Shown one piece after another: positions 18,392 through 26,959 of a DNA stretch of 64,000 bases. The notes below the pieces were generated by a model. It saw only the letters and a program-made list of their open reading frames with translations, searched no databases and was not told the origin of the DNA. Made by a program: the position numbers and the translations under genes. Position 1 is the first letter of the stretch; each line of letters begins with the position of its first letter. Origin of the DNA: Caballeronia calidae (lineage in GTDB: Bacteria > Pseudomonadota > Gammaproteobacteria > Burkholderiales > Burkholderiaceae); NCBI RefSeq assembly GCF_900044055.2, contig NZ_FCOX02000029.1, positions 46,159 through 110,158 of the forward strand. Direction: 5' to 3'.

Positions 18392-18702
18392 GAATCCGTA
18401 TCCTTCGGCGATACGGCTCCCGTCTCCCGGGCAAACCAGGCCGCTGCGTGAGAGAGGATGTCTCTTTCCATCTTCAGTTGCCGATTCTCACGACGCAGCC
18501 GCGAAAGCTCCTGCCGCTCGGCCGTGGTCAGCCCGTCGTGGCGCGTGCCCGCGTCACGCCCGGCCTGCGCCACCCAGTTATAGATCGTCTGCGCGGTCGG
18601 CTCGAACTCCTTTTCCAGTTCCTCCGGCGTGCGCCCGGCCTTCACCAGCTCAACCATTTGCGCCCGGAATTCCGCCGGGTACGGCGTACGATGCTTGCCC
18701 AT
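18388..18702 (-). CDS. IS3-family transposase OrfA (HTH)
   Basis: 104 residues: MGKHRTPYPAEFRAQMVEL, a helix-turn-helix (EELEKEFEPTAQTIYNWVAQ) and a leucine-zipper-like coil (LSRLRRENRQLKMERDIL). This is the standard DNA-binding/multimerisation subunit of IS3 elements. It is the first gene of the IS, starting 53 bases inside the right terminal repeat, with AGGAGG just upstream. Confidence 0.93.
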   Translation of the reverse strand: MGKHRTPYPAEFRAQMVELVKAGRTPEELEKEFEPTAQTIYNWVAQAGRDAGTRHDGLTTAERQELSRLRRENRQLKMERDILSHAAAWFARETGAVSPKDTDS

Positions 18703-18755
18703 TTCGGCACCTCCTCTTCAAAAGGATAGGCGTCCGTTTTTGCGGGTCAATCTCA

Positions 18756-19150
18756 CTAAACGTAATACGCGGAGTCTCCGTAAACACTTTCCGGAACTCG
18801 CTCAACGGATTGTCGACAGGTATTTGGCGTCACGAAGGGCGAAGTCGAACAGAAGGGCGGAACGCAACAGCAAGCTGATGTTTAACGCCATCTCGACGCT
18901 GGTCCTTGGCCACGAGTTTCCGACAAACCGACGGCTGGCAGAAATTTTAGGTGCCCATCTATGTCTCGAACATCGCAAGCTCTATGCAGCAACCCTCGAG
19001 TCGTTGGGTTTGACAGGCAAAGGACGAGCTCCTTCTCCGTTACAAGAAAAGGCTTTGGTGGCCGCGCGTCAAATCCTCCTTGAGAAGAATCTACAAGTTG
19101 GTGACGTCATGGGTGAACTCTTCATAGAAGCCGTGGAGGCCGTCGCTTAG
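18756..19150 (+). pseudogene. tniQ: TniQ/TnsD-like protein, C-terminal part beyond the IS
   Basis: After the IS the frame reads KRNTRSLRKHFPELAQRIVDRYL and continues for about 130 residues to a TAG stop at 19148-19150. This joins naturally to the upstream SLTEVSERL as the TnsD C-terminal pattern '..EVA.RL.....TLR.HFPEL...I..RY'. If the IS and one CTA copy are removed, the two parts are out of frame by one base: three A are present at the junction where four would restore CTA-AAA-CGT. The gene has therefore also lost a base, before or after the insertion. No independent start with a ribosome site was found. Confidence 0.75.
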
Positions 19151-20413
19151 CCTCATGGACAGAGCTTGTCCGGGATTTCCGGAGCTTGCATCGGAGGTCG
19201 AAGAACCAGTTCGTGGACGAGCAGCATTGCACTGTGGAAAGTAAATATTACAAGTATTAGAATAAAACCTCTAATGTTGAGGGGTTGGATGAATCAAAAA
19301 AATCTATTGCTGCAAAAAGATAATAATAAATTTCGACGATTGAGTGAGGTGGCTGTCACACCTCGGCGAACCGCAATGCTCTAGCAAGGCGAACGCCGAA
19401 TCAGGATACCGATTGGCCCGGTCGCGTGGGCAGACTTCCAACCTCTCCGCGGTCCCGTGTCTAGGTCGTCAGGAACACGGAGGCGCGGTCGCCATGCGCG
19501 TCCTCAGGTACTTAGAGTGCGTCAGGTGCATCGAACGGTGTATCGAACGGTGTCCCTCGAACGAGCTCGCGCCGTGACTACTACTCTCTCGCTCGTGACG
19601 AATGTCCAAGAGGTCTCGTTCAAGCGGTTTGCTCGCTATCGGGTTCTGGGGTGCGCGGAAGGCATTTGCTACGGAAGGTCGGGCGTTTCGTTTTGACGAT
19701 GGATGGAACGCCGAACTTGCGCATTTGGGTCTTCCTCGTGAGGTTCGTGACAGGAGTGACGACGAGACGATGAATGGGTCGTGGAGTAGGTGTCTCTCGC
19801 GGCTGACTCTGCTCGAAAATACAAGACCGATACGGCCATTCGCGAACTGTGCAGTGTAGGCCCGAGGTACGTTTGGGGAATCGATACGAGGACGGGAGAC
19901 ACCAACGACGGTCCCTGTTGACGGCCGCGAGTTTGAGCCCTAGCGGCATCGGGCACATGAGGCCGCCCTGCGCCGCCTCGCATCTATCGAACATCGTCGA
20001 GACATTCAAGTGCGCAGCTTCTGCAGGCAGTACATCCGGGGAGTATTGCTGAACCGTCGAAATTGAACTGCCAAGTGGCAAAGTCTCGAAGTCCCACTCA
20101 GCGATTCCAAATTTGGTGTCGCGAGGCGCGCCATTCAAAAGCGTGGCGTCGCTGACTCAGGGAGCAGTCCCGCCTCGTGAGGAACGCGAACCCCGAAACT
20201 GTCACCTCGTCGACGATTGCAATGGCATACGAGCAAACCAATGTCCGACTAAGACCTTGGAGAGAAGGCCCTTCGCTCCTAGCCATCCGGATGCTGGTAC
20301 AACGGAGGGCGCTTCACAGACTCCGGGAGCGAAGAGCATCCTCGTTCGAATCCGCTTCATTCGGTCTTACCGCACTACCAATGACGCGTATTTCGCCGTG
20401 AAGTGAGCAGTGC
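19151..20413. other. gene-poor gap of 1.26 kb
   Basis: Several frames of 60-170 codons are open on both strands, but they overlap one another, lack ribosome sites and show no consistent codon pattern. The stretch 19240-19340 is very AT-rich. I see no tRNA, CRISPR or insertion-sequence signature. It may hold decayed genes. Confidence 0.5.
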
Positions 20414-20803
20414 TCACGCTGCGTCCGCCTCGTCTTCCACGTCGGTGTCGATTGTCTTCGTTGATTTTGCTGGCTTATGTCCAGAAGACTTCTTGGAGGT
20501 TTCGAGCTTTCTCAACCGCTCCTCTGGCCTGGTAGTTAGGCCAGTTCCCTCCATTGCCAGCATCTCTTCCGCCGTTGGGATGAGAAAGAAACCACCGTCC
20601 ATTCCTAGCACGGACATACATCTCAGAAAATAGGCGAAGGTGAACTTGCCGCGATTGACCTTCGCGGCAATCGACCTTGGCGCCTCGTCGACGCCGTCGG
20701 CACTGAGTAGTTCGGAGAGCCGAATGAAGCTAACACCTTTGGTCACCATTACACCCCGAAGGATGTTCTTTGCGCCAATCATGTATTGGTCGTCTTTCGA
20801 CAT
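20414..20803 (-). CDS. DUF6471 domain protein
   Basis: 129 residues from the ATG at 20803, chosen because GGAG lies seven bases upstream; the frame stays open further out, but that part has no coding character. The core AKNILRGVMVTKGVSFIRLSELL...SIAAKVNRGKFTFAYFLRCM is the HTH-like DUF6471 pattern as I remember it, probably a small DNA-binding or regulatory fold. The C-terminal 40 residues are charged and Lys/Asp-rich (KKSSGHKPAKSTK). It is monocistronic and its partner is unknown. Confidence 0.7.
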   Translation of the reverse strand: MSKDDQYMIGAKNILRGVMVTKGVSFIRLSELLSADGVDEAPRSIAAKVNRGKFTFAYFLRCMSVLGMDGGFFLIPTAEEMLAMEGTGLTTRPEERLRKLETSKKSSGHKPAKSTKTIDTDVEDEADAA

Positions 20804-21576
20804 CTGTACGCTCCGCAGCTGGTCCAAGGCAAAGTGTTTGCGTGTCCCTATCCTTATCGGTTCGGGGCAAAATGTCAACGTGCATCCTGTAAAAATTACA
20901 ACATTCAACCAACGTCAGTCATATATAAGACCATCGAACTGAGAGCTAGTGGCAGTGTGGCATGTGACCATCTAACCCGGGATTCTTAGGCCGAATTCGC
21001 GCCCTGTCGCGCCTCGCTCGGCGACCGAAGCGAAAGTTGCAATGTCGCTCAGCCGAGTGGATGACCGTCGCGCGAGCCAGCTAGAACGGCAGATACAGTT
21101 GCTATATCCAACTATACCCACTGTATCGACAAAATATAGATGCGATTGCCTTTGCCAACTCTGCCAACTGTGTCGACGAGACCTTAAGAGACTTCAGATT
21201 TACCTCTGAGACTTTTGCCGAGGCCCGCTCAACCCTTGTTTTGGCGTCGAAGGTACTTCTGTCCCTTTTTTTAAAAGTTTGAGCTCGACCTAAAATTTTG
21301 CAAATGCCGTCGAATTTGGAGCTTTTGCGCAACTTATTTTGAGATATCGAGCGTAAGCGTTTCCGGCAAATTTCAGCGTTTCGAGGGGACATGCCAATCC
21401 GGCTCCGCGCTGGGTTGGTCGTTCTCGTCGCCGCCAACCTCGCGGTCCCCGGCTCCGTTCGAAGTCCTTTTGTTAGAAGTCGACGTGCAGGCCGCACATG
21501 TTGAACGCAGGCTGACCGGGCGACTCGAGAGAGTGTGAACTCAGATAGTTTGCAATTTTTACAACGCTGAGACGGC
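20804..21576. other. 773-bp gap without a convincing gene
   Basis: AT-rich by local standards, particularly 21090-21360. The pieces TGCCAACTCTGCCAACTGTGTCGAC and ATCCAACTATACCCACTGTATCGAC, each with CAACT and TATCGAC/TGTCGAC, recur near 21110-21180. An open minus-strand frame (21102-21593) begins with TTG inside the upstream gene and lacks a ribosome site; I do not call it. Confidence 0.45.
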
Positions 21577-22326
21577 TCATACTTCGACGACAAATGTTGG
21601 GTTGAAATCGGGGTTTGGCCTCCGCTCTACACCTGCTGGATTGCAAACAACGCGGCAGCGTTTGAGCTTGTAATCGCAGCTGTGATGGACGTGCCCATGA
21701 ACCCAGAGATGTACCAATTTCGTCAAAGCCGATAGGTCGCTCGCGAACCCTGAGTCATACCGTTGGCGCCCGAATCGACGGTCGAGTGACCTCGCGTGGG
21801 GAGCATGATGCGTGACCACCACTGTTTTCCCATCGAACGGTGTCCTGAGTTGCTTGCTCAGCCACTGGACCGTCAGTTCATGTTCAAACCGAGTGTCTTC
21901 TGGAGTGAGAGGCCTACCATCCATGCGCCGGATACATCGGTAATCCGCGGCTCCAGACTGCGCCAGCAGCATCGCGTCGTCGCGTCGCCCCAGGAGCGCA
22001 AAATCCGTCCATAGGCAGCATCCGATGACTCGCACCCCGTTGTGTGTCCAACAGCTCTTGTTCAGAAAGCTGAACTGTTCGTCCGAGGATGCGTTCGCCA
22101 ACCGCCCAATCTCAGGCTCGTACCCGGTAAAAAACGAGTCGTGGTTGCCGCGCACATACAGGACTCGAGTAGGCCAGGCGAGAAAGCGTTCGCGTACCCG
22201 GTCGATTCGGTCAATGTCGCCGGCAAGAATCAACGCATCGGATGGCACTGAAACGAGAGGTCCAAACAGCCTCTTGTCATCCTTCATGCACTCAAAGTGC
22301 AAGTCAGATGCTATCTGAAACCGCAT
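21577..22326 (-). CDS. calcineurin-like metallophosphoesterase
   Basis: 249 residues with all five motifs of the family: SDLH (7-10 region), LAGDID, RGNHD, THHAPH and GHVHH. These bind two metal ions and hydrolyse phosphomonoesters or phosphodiesters. GGAG lies six bases before the ATG. It is single-domain and cytoplasmic. Substrate is unknown; relatives act on nucleotides, RNA or DNA ends. It lies alone on the minus strand, back to back with the second tniQ-like gene. Confidence 0.9.
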   Translation of the reverse strand: MRFQIASDLHFECMKDDKRLFGPLVSVPSDALILAGDIDRIDRVRERFLAWPTRVLYVRGNHDSFFTGYEPEIGRLANASSDEQFSFLNKSCWTHNGVRVIGCCLWTDFALLGRRDDAMLLAQSGAADYRCIRRMDGRPLTPEDTRFEHELTVQWLSKQLRTPFDGKTVVVTHHAPHARSLDRRFGRQRYDSGFASDLSALTKLVHLWVHGHVHHSCDYKLKRCRVVCNPAGVERRPNPDFNPTFVVEV

Positions 22327-22568
22327 GGTGGCTCCGTTTGAAATTGCTCAGCCCGACTTCGTTATTCGAACCTCATCAAAGTTCTGAGCGAAATCGGAAG
22401 ACGCGCAACGATAGAGGCAACGAATATGTACTGCAAACTATGGTAAACGCTTGTTTGCACCATACATACTTTGGAGTACATTTTTTCCGGAGGAACGAGA
22501 AAACACGGCACGAAAGCGAGGTCACGCACGTTGCTATCAAGCTGAACGTCTCCACTACGAGGGTTTCA

Positions 22569-23837
22569 ATGTTCAGAATATCGCCGTCTGAGATAGGGAC
22601 AGGAAGGGTCGAGAGCCTGTCGAGTTTCGCTGTCAGGTACGCGGAGCACATGGCTGTCCGGTTCATCGAGTTCTACCGCGGCCTGCTGTATCCACTTCTG
22701 TTCCCTGAGAGCACTCGGGTCACGCAGGTAAAGATTCCCCCTGCGATGGTCATTGATGGCATCACAAAGACAGCGAACGATTGGTCTCAAGCTCTCGAAT
22801 CGATAGCGTCTATCGAGAACGCTGCTCGCTGTACCTTGCTGCCTTTCACCGGCGTTATCGCGGCACGACGTATCGTGACGTTGTCGCGACGGTGGTGCCC
22901 GCAGTGCCTCGATGAGATGGCGGAGCGAGGCCGCCACGCTGTCTTCGAACCACTCGTCTGGAGGCTGGACGAAATGAAGCATTGTGGCTGGCACCGGCGT
23001 CCCCTCGTGGACGTGTGTCCGAAGTGCGCAAAGGGTGGCCAATACCCCTTTGTTGCCAATGCCCGCGTTGGGTGTTGTAGGTACTGCGGTTCCTGGATGG
23101 GGCAGCCGCCTGGAGACGTTGCGCAGGACGTGACCGACTTCGACGTCTTTGTGGCCGAGAAGTGCGAGGAACTGATTTCACTTCCCGCGATGTTGCCACC
23201 AGGGGCCCATCTTCTGCCGTCAAACCTTGTAGTCCAAGCGCTGCGCGACGTCTTCTTTCGAGGAAGCGCCACAGATATGGCGCGCGCTGTTGGCGAACTG
23301 CCTGGCCAGGTACATGGATACATTAAGGGCGAGTTTCCCGCGCCGCTCGCGTTCTTCATGCGTGCTGCGGCGGTAACCGGCGCGTCTATGCGCGAGATTT
23401 TTGTGACCAACGCGTTTGAGTCGACAGACATTTCTGCCTCGACGCATACGTTTGAGTTGCGTAGAGCTCGACCGAGGCGAGTTTTCACTCAGGAGTCTAT
23501 CGAAAACGCCTTACGAACCGCGTTGAGCGGGGACGGCTCCAAGTCCGTTCAGGCGGTTGCCGTCGACTTGCGCATGGAAGCAGCGACGGTGTGGCGTCGT
23601 AGTCCCGATTTGTGTTCGCAGGTCTCCCAACGCCATGCAAGGTACGTCGCCGCGTCTGCCGCCCTTCGAAGAGCGGCGTTCGAATCGAAAGTCCATGAGG
23701 TTTTGAGCAATTTTAAGGGGCGCGGTATTCGTCCCACGCAGGACGACTTAAGGGAAGCGTTGCACGACCCTGCCTGCTTTCTGAACGAATGGAAGCGAGC
23801 GGTCATTCAGCAGCAGTCTCGCAAGCTCGACCTCTAA
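22569..23837 (+). CDS. second TniQ/TnsD-like protein, intact
   Basis: 422 residues from the ATG at 22569 (MFRISPSEIG), chosen because GAGGG lies five bases ahead; the open frame reaches 22242 without a better start. The zinc layout mirrors that of the interrupted TniQ: Cys110/Cys113 (CPQC), Cys139/His142 (CGWH), Cys150/Cys153 (CPKC) and VGCCRYCGSWMG at 168-177. Downstream are an HTH-like region (ATDMARAVGELPGQVHGYI) and a TnsD-type C-terminal part (KSVQAVAVDLRMEAATVWRRSPDL). It probably guides the same Tn7-like element to a different target, or replaces the interrupted copy. Confidence 0.82.
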   Translation: MFRISPSEIGTGRVESLSSFAVRYAEHMAVRFIEFYRGLLYPLLFPESTRVTQVKIPPAMVIDGITKTANDWSQALESIASIENAARCTLLPFTGVIAARRIVTLSRRWCPQCLDEMAERGRHAVFEPLVWRLDEMKHCGWHRRPLVDVCPKCAKGGQYPFVANARVGCCRYCGSWMGQPPGDVAQDVTDFDVFVAEKCEELISLPAMLPPGAHLLPSNLVVQALRDVFFRGSATDMARAVGELPGQVHGYIKGEFPAPLAFFMRAAAVTGASMREIFVTNAFESTDISASTHTFELRRARPRRVFTQESIENALRTALSGDGSKSVQAVAVDLRMEAATVWRRSPDLCSQVSQRHARYVAASAALRRAAFESKVHEVLSNFKGRGIRPTQDDLREALHDPACFLNEWKRAVIQQQSRKLDL

Positions 23838-23849
23838 TGGAGGGGGAAG

Positions 23850-24167
23850 ATGGCCTACTGGCGATGCATGCCGGTCTCGATTGAGCCGGAGATAACTCTC
23901 GTTGAGTGGCGAATCATGGAGACGGAGCGTGGGCAACGACATTTTGTTGGCAACAGAGTTGACCACAGTTCCGGAAGAGTCAGTAGCGCCATTGTGACGT
24001 TTGACTTTGAGCGGCGAGTCGGCATCACTATCTCAGGTCGGGTTTATCGCCTTGATGGGCCACCTGGTCAAAGCTCCGATGCGGACTATGTTTGGAGCAA
24101 TTGGCGGGTGCGAAACCGGGTTTCGGCATACGCGGATGTTACCGACACGGCGACCCGTCGACCATAA
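23850..24167 (+). CDS. conserved hypothetical protein, 105 aa
   Basis: Starts 12 bases after the tniQ-like stop, with GGAGGGGGA directly ahead of the ATG. The segments EITLVEWRIMETERG.RHFVGNRV and GRVSSAIVTFD..RRVGITISGRVYRLDG match a beta-rich protein that I have seen often in Burkholderiaceae genomes without a function. It is probably cotranscribed with the gene before it. Confidence 0.7.
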   Translation: MAYWRCMPVSIEPEITLVEWRIMETERGQRHFVGNRVDHSSGRVSSAIVTFDFERRVGITISGRVYRLDGPPGQSSDADYVWSNWRVRNRVSAYADVTDTATRRP

Positions 24168-24386
24168 GGCACGAAGAGCACGCCTGGCTGGAAACAGTTG
24201 CGTACCCTCAAGGCAAATTCGAGGCAGCCGTGACCGCTTTCCGCTCGTATTGCCTGAGCTGCGAAGACGTCGCGCGCTGACCGCCTTTCATGCGCTTCGC
24301 GCGGGCATCTCTGCTACGAGGCTGCCGCAGAAGACGAATGGGTTCGGAAGGTAAGCGATGAGCGTGCAGTGCTTTTTCCCGTGAAT
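24168..24386. other. short region with a possible gene remnant
   Basis: The frame reading TIRHEEHAWLETVAYPQG...SCEDVAR ends with TGA at 24278-24280 and looks coding, but it has no start other than a TTG inside the preceding gene. It may be the tail of a decayed gene or a small overlapping one. Confidence 0.3.
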
Positions 24387-24569
24387 ATGGAGCACTCCAT
24401 GCTTCTGGTAACAGTCGAACTATTGCCGCTGGGGCGTGAGGACGGTCGAAAGACCATCGGTCAAGCGCGCATCCTAAATGTCGCCGGGAACGCGGCGTAC
24501 GGCTCGTATCTTGTCGATGTGCTTGAGGGGTCGGAGAGGCCCATCGCGACGTCCCTGTTGACCGACTAA
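24387..24569 (+). CDS. small hypothetical protein, 60 aa
   Basis: MEHSMLLVTVELLPLGREDGRKTIGQARILNVAG... resembles a compact beta-sheet protein seen in rhizobial and Burkholderia accessory DNA; no function is known. The ribosome site is weak, and a start six codons upstream is also possible. Confidence 0.45.
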   Translation: MEHSMLLVTVELLPLGREDGRKTIGQARILNVAGNAAYGSYLVDVLEGSERPIATSLLTD

Positions 24570-24698
24570 GCCAGAGGCCGACGGAAGTTGTCGAGAATAA
24601 GCGGTGTGAAATTGGAGAATCCGAACTTCGAGTTCGCCTGCGTCGTCGACACGTCCGACCTCCGGCAGCATGGCTGACGCTAAAGCAAAGGAGCCTCG

Positions 24699-25796
24699 AT
24701 GAAAGTGTCTGCGCTGATTTCAAAGTTGAGCGAACTCGACCCCGACGCGGAGGTGTTGCTGCTCTCTGGCCCAGCAGACATCTCCGGCGCTGACGAACTG
24801 CGCCGCGTTGAGCAGCAGGATGAATGGAGGTGCGAAATCCATTTTCGTGACGACGGGCTCTCGCAATCGCTCTACGCACCGAGCTCCTTCGGTCAAAGCA
24901 TGGGCTTCGATAAGGAATACGTCAGAACGGTGAATGGACCGGTCGTGCTGCTTGCGGCGTACAACGCCAATCTAGACTACGTATATGTCGACGACTTTGC
25001 GTCCAATGGTGGAACGTTAGGTCAAGAACGGCTCGATGGCGAAATTTTGCGTAACCGGCGAGAGATGCTTGAAGACGGTCGGTTGATTTCGCGTGAATCG
25101 CTTCTCCATCTTCTCGACATCACCCCCGAGCAGTTGGACATACTCGTAGGGCAAGGCCGCATCTTTGCCGTCATCATCGACGGAGCGTCGTACTACCCGA
25201 GCATTTTTGCGAACCCACGAGTCAATGCCGAGCGCTTGCAGTCAATCTGTCGGCTGCTTCAGCCTATTTCAGACACTTGCAAGCTGGACTTCCTGCTGTC
25301 AGCGTGGGGCCACCTCGGTGGCCGTCGTCCGATTGAGATGCTAGACGACGAGAAGGACTATAGAAGGGTTCGTCAGTCTGCGGCGGTGCGGGTGCAGGAG
25401 TCCACAAGAACATTCGTCAAAATCTTTCAGGGTTGCCACGCTTCGCTTCCGCAAGCAGAGCCGGTCTACACCGCGGCAGCGGATATTGACCCCCGCAGGC
25501 CTTTATGGTCGCGTGCTCGAGCAACCTTGAGCGAATTTGGTTACCAGTACCCCTATGCGCCATATCCAAGCTCGAGTCTTTTCACCGCCTTTGTCGAGAT
25601 GCACTTTGAAGGAACGTCGGACGGTGCGTTGGAAGGCGCTGTTTGCGTTCATCGCGATGACCACACGTGGCGAATACTGGCTGTGTGGCCGGCAGTTTCG
25701 TCAGAGATGAATGAGCCGATTTTGTGCGAGGAGCAGGACGTTGTCTCTGTCGCCATGTGTGCCTTTGAGCGCCTCAAAAAACTGAGCGCGAGCTGA
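24699..25796 (+). CDS. hypothetical protein with MbcA/ParS-like segment
   Basis: 365 residues, with AAAGGAG before the ATG. The N-terminus (MKVSALISKLSELDPDAEVLLLS) is a short helix-strand unit seen in several small proteins. Around residues 140-230 there is a helical segment followed by FLLSAWGHLGGRRPIEMLDD, which resembles the toxin-binding C-terminus of Xre/MbcA/ParS-type antitoxins (L...N..LGGR.P...L). The last 100 residues are alpha/beta and unknown. It starts a run of codirectional genes ending with hipA. The antitoxin resemblance is by eye only. Confidence 0.55.
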   Translation: MKVSALISKLSELDPDAEVLLLSGPADISGADELRRVEQQDEWRCEIHFRDDGLSQSLYAPSSFGQSMGFDKEYVRTVNGPVVLLAAYNANLDYVYVDDFASNGGTLGQERLDGEILRNRREMLEDGRLISRESLLHLLDITPEQLDILVGQGRIFAVIIDGASYYPSIFANPRVNAERLQSICRLLQPISDTCKLDFLLSAWGHLGGRRPIEMLDDEKDYRRVRQSAAVRVQESTRTFVKIFQGCHASLPQAEPVYTAAADIDPRRPLWSRARATLSEFGYQYPYAPYPSSSLFTAFVEMHFEGTSDGALEGAVCVHRDDHTWRILAVWPAVSSEMNEPILCEEQDVVSVAMCAFERLKKLSAS

Positions 25797-25828
25797 GCGC
25801 CATCCCCATCACAAGGGACGCAATCTTG

Positions 25829-26332
25829 ATGAATAGTCCGTTAGATATGCGAGTTGACTCCGTTGGACGTCCGGTCGACGATAACTCACAGACTTCCGAT
25901 GTCGATGACGAGATGGGACCATTCCCGACCATCATAGTCGACATATCTGACGGCAAAGTGCTCGACGACACTGATGCTTCGAAGCGCCTCTGTAGCTTGG
26001 AAGGCGGCGTCCAGGTGTTCGATAGGCCGCGATTGGAAACACTTGATGAAGTTGCGAAGCTACTTGAAATCAGCATCGAGAAATACGCCGTGCCCACGCT
26101 CTCGGATGAATCTATGACCGTGTTCGTCTTAGTCTGCTCGACGGAGAAAGCTGTTCCATTTGCGCGATTTGATGTCAATGTCGACAACGGTCAAGCGTAT
26201 GCGACGTTGCACTGCGACGACGGTTTCAGGCAAAGTGTCAAGCGCGTCGCCGTTCACCCCTACGACGATGTGCTGACGTTGATTCATCGCATCATGCTAT
26301 GTGCGCGAAGCGAACCCACGCGCGGCGGTTAA
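25829..26332 (+). CDS. hypothetical protein, 167 aa
   Basis: An acidic protein (about 20 Asp/Glu in the first 60 residues) with the segment GPFPTIIVDISDGKVLDD and a C-terminal alpha/beta part ending in HRIMLCARSEPTRGG. It starts 33 bases after the preceding stop, with GGGACG upstream. No family recognised. Probably in one transcript with its neighbours. Confidence 0.6.
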   Translation: MNSPLDMRVDSVGRPVDDNSQTSDVDDEMGPFPTIIVDISDGKVLDDTDASKRLCSLEGGVQVFDRPRLETLDEVAKLLEISIEKYAVPTLSDESMTVFVLVCSTEKAVPFARFDVNVDNGQAYATLHCDDGFRQSVKRVAVHPYDDVLTLIHRIMLCARSEPTRGG

Positions 26333-26401
26333 CCGAACGCGCGACGCAAGGTGGGTGCGGTCTTCAGGCACGCGGCTCGTGCGCGTGCTCTAGACGGTGA
26401 C

Positions 26402-26959
26402 ATGATGACAAGAGCTCTTGGTTCTGCTTTCGATTTTCCGCTGCCCAAACATGTCGGCGGGCACATTCTGTACGTTGATTTCGACGGATGTCTGCACCCC
26501 AGCGCGGTCTACACGAAGCACGGCGTCGGGCCCTTCTTGTTGAACTGCCCGGGCCATGAGCTCTTCGAGCAAGCGCCGCTGCTCGACCGATTACTAGCAA
26601 ACTATCCCACGGTCAAAATCGTCTTCAGTACAACGTGGGTCAGCAGGTATCGAGGACGGATTCCTCGCCTGTCATCGAATCTGCCCACGGGTCTTCGTGA
26701 CCGTGTGATAGGCGCGACGTACCATAGCGAAATGGACCGTGAGGTTTTCCAGTCTTCGTCCCGAGGCATGCAGATTTGGTCGGACGTGCTGAGACGCCGT
26801 CCCGAGCGATGGCTCGCAATCGACGACAACGACGAAGGGTGGCCCGAGTGGTGCCGTGAAAATCTTGTGAAGACAGATGAGACGTTCGGCATCGGGGAGC
26901 CGGCCGTACGCGTCCAACTCGAGTCGATGCTCGAAGCTACCTTCGGGAAGGCAGTATGA
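26402..26959 (+). CDS. HAD-fold protein of the Swiss-army-knife RNA repair type
   Basis: 185 residues from the ATG at 26402 (a second ATG follows at once). Motif I is LYVDFDGCLHPS with the DxDG core, motif II is FSTTWVSRY, and motif IV is WLAIDDNDEGWP. This is the small HAD subgroup I know as HAD_SAK_2, first described from RNA-repair associations and frequent in accessory DNA. Its predicted activity is phosphatase on a phosphorylated end or small molecule. The stop overlaps the hipA start as ATGA, so the two are translated together. Confidence 0.75.
   Translation: MMTRALGSAFDFPLPKHVGGHILYVDFDGCLHPSAVYTKHGVGPFLLNCPGHELFEQAPLLDRLLANYPTVKIVFSTTWVSRYRGRIPRLSSNLPTGLRDRVIGATYHSEMDREVFQSSSRGMQIWSDVLRRRPERWLAIDDNDEGWPEWCRENLVKTDETFGIGEPAVRVQLESMLEATFGKAV

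Larger units (their letters stand above)
17386..18755 (-). mobile_element. IS3-family insertion sequence, 1,370 bp
   Basis: Bounded by imperfect terminal inverted repeats: the left end reads TGAGGTTGACCCGC and the right end, read inward, TGAGATTGACCCGC. It is flanked by a three-base direct duplication, CTA (17383-17385 and 18756-18758). Family, ends and duplication length agree with IS3. Both transposase frames are complete, so the copy may be active. The element sits in the tniQ reading frame, in opposite orientation, and its terminal TGA serves as the stop codon of the upstream tniQ fragment. Confidence 0.92.

Noticed and set aside
19620..20138. 172-codon minus-strand frame in the gap after tniQ
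   Set aside because: No ribosome site, no consistent codon use, several competing frames.
21102..21593. 163-codon minus-strand frame after the phosphoesterase
   Set aside because: Starts with TTG within the preceding gene and has an unlikely basic/Ser composition.
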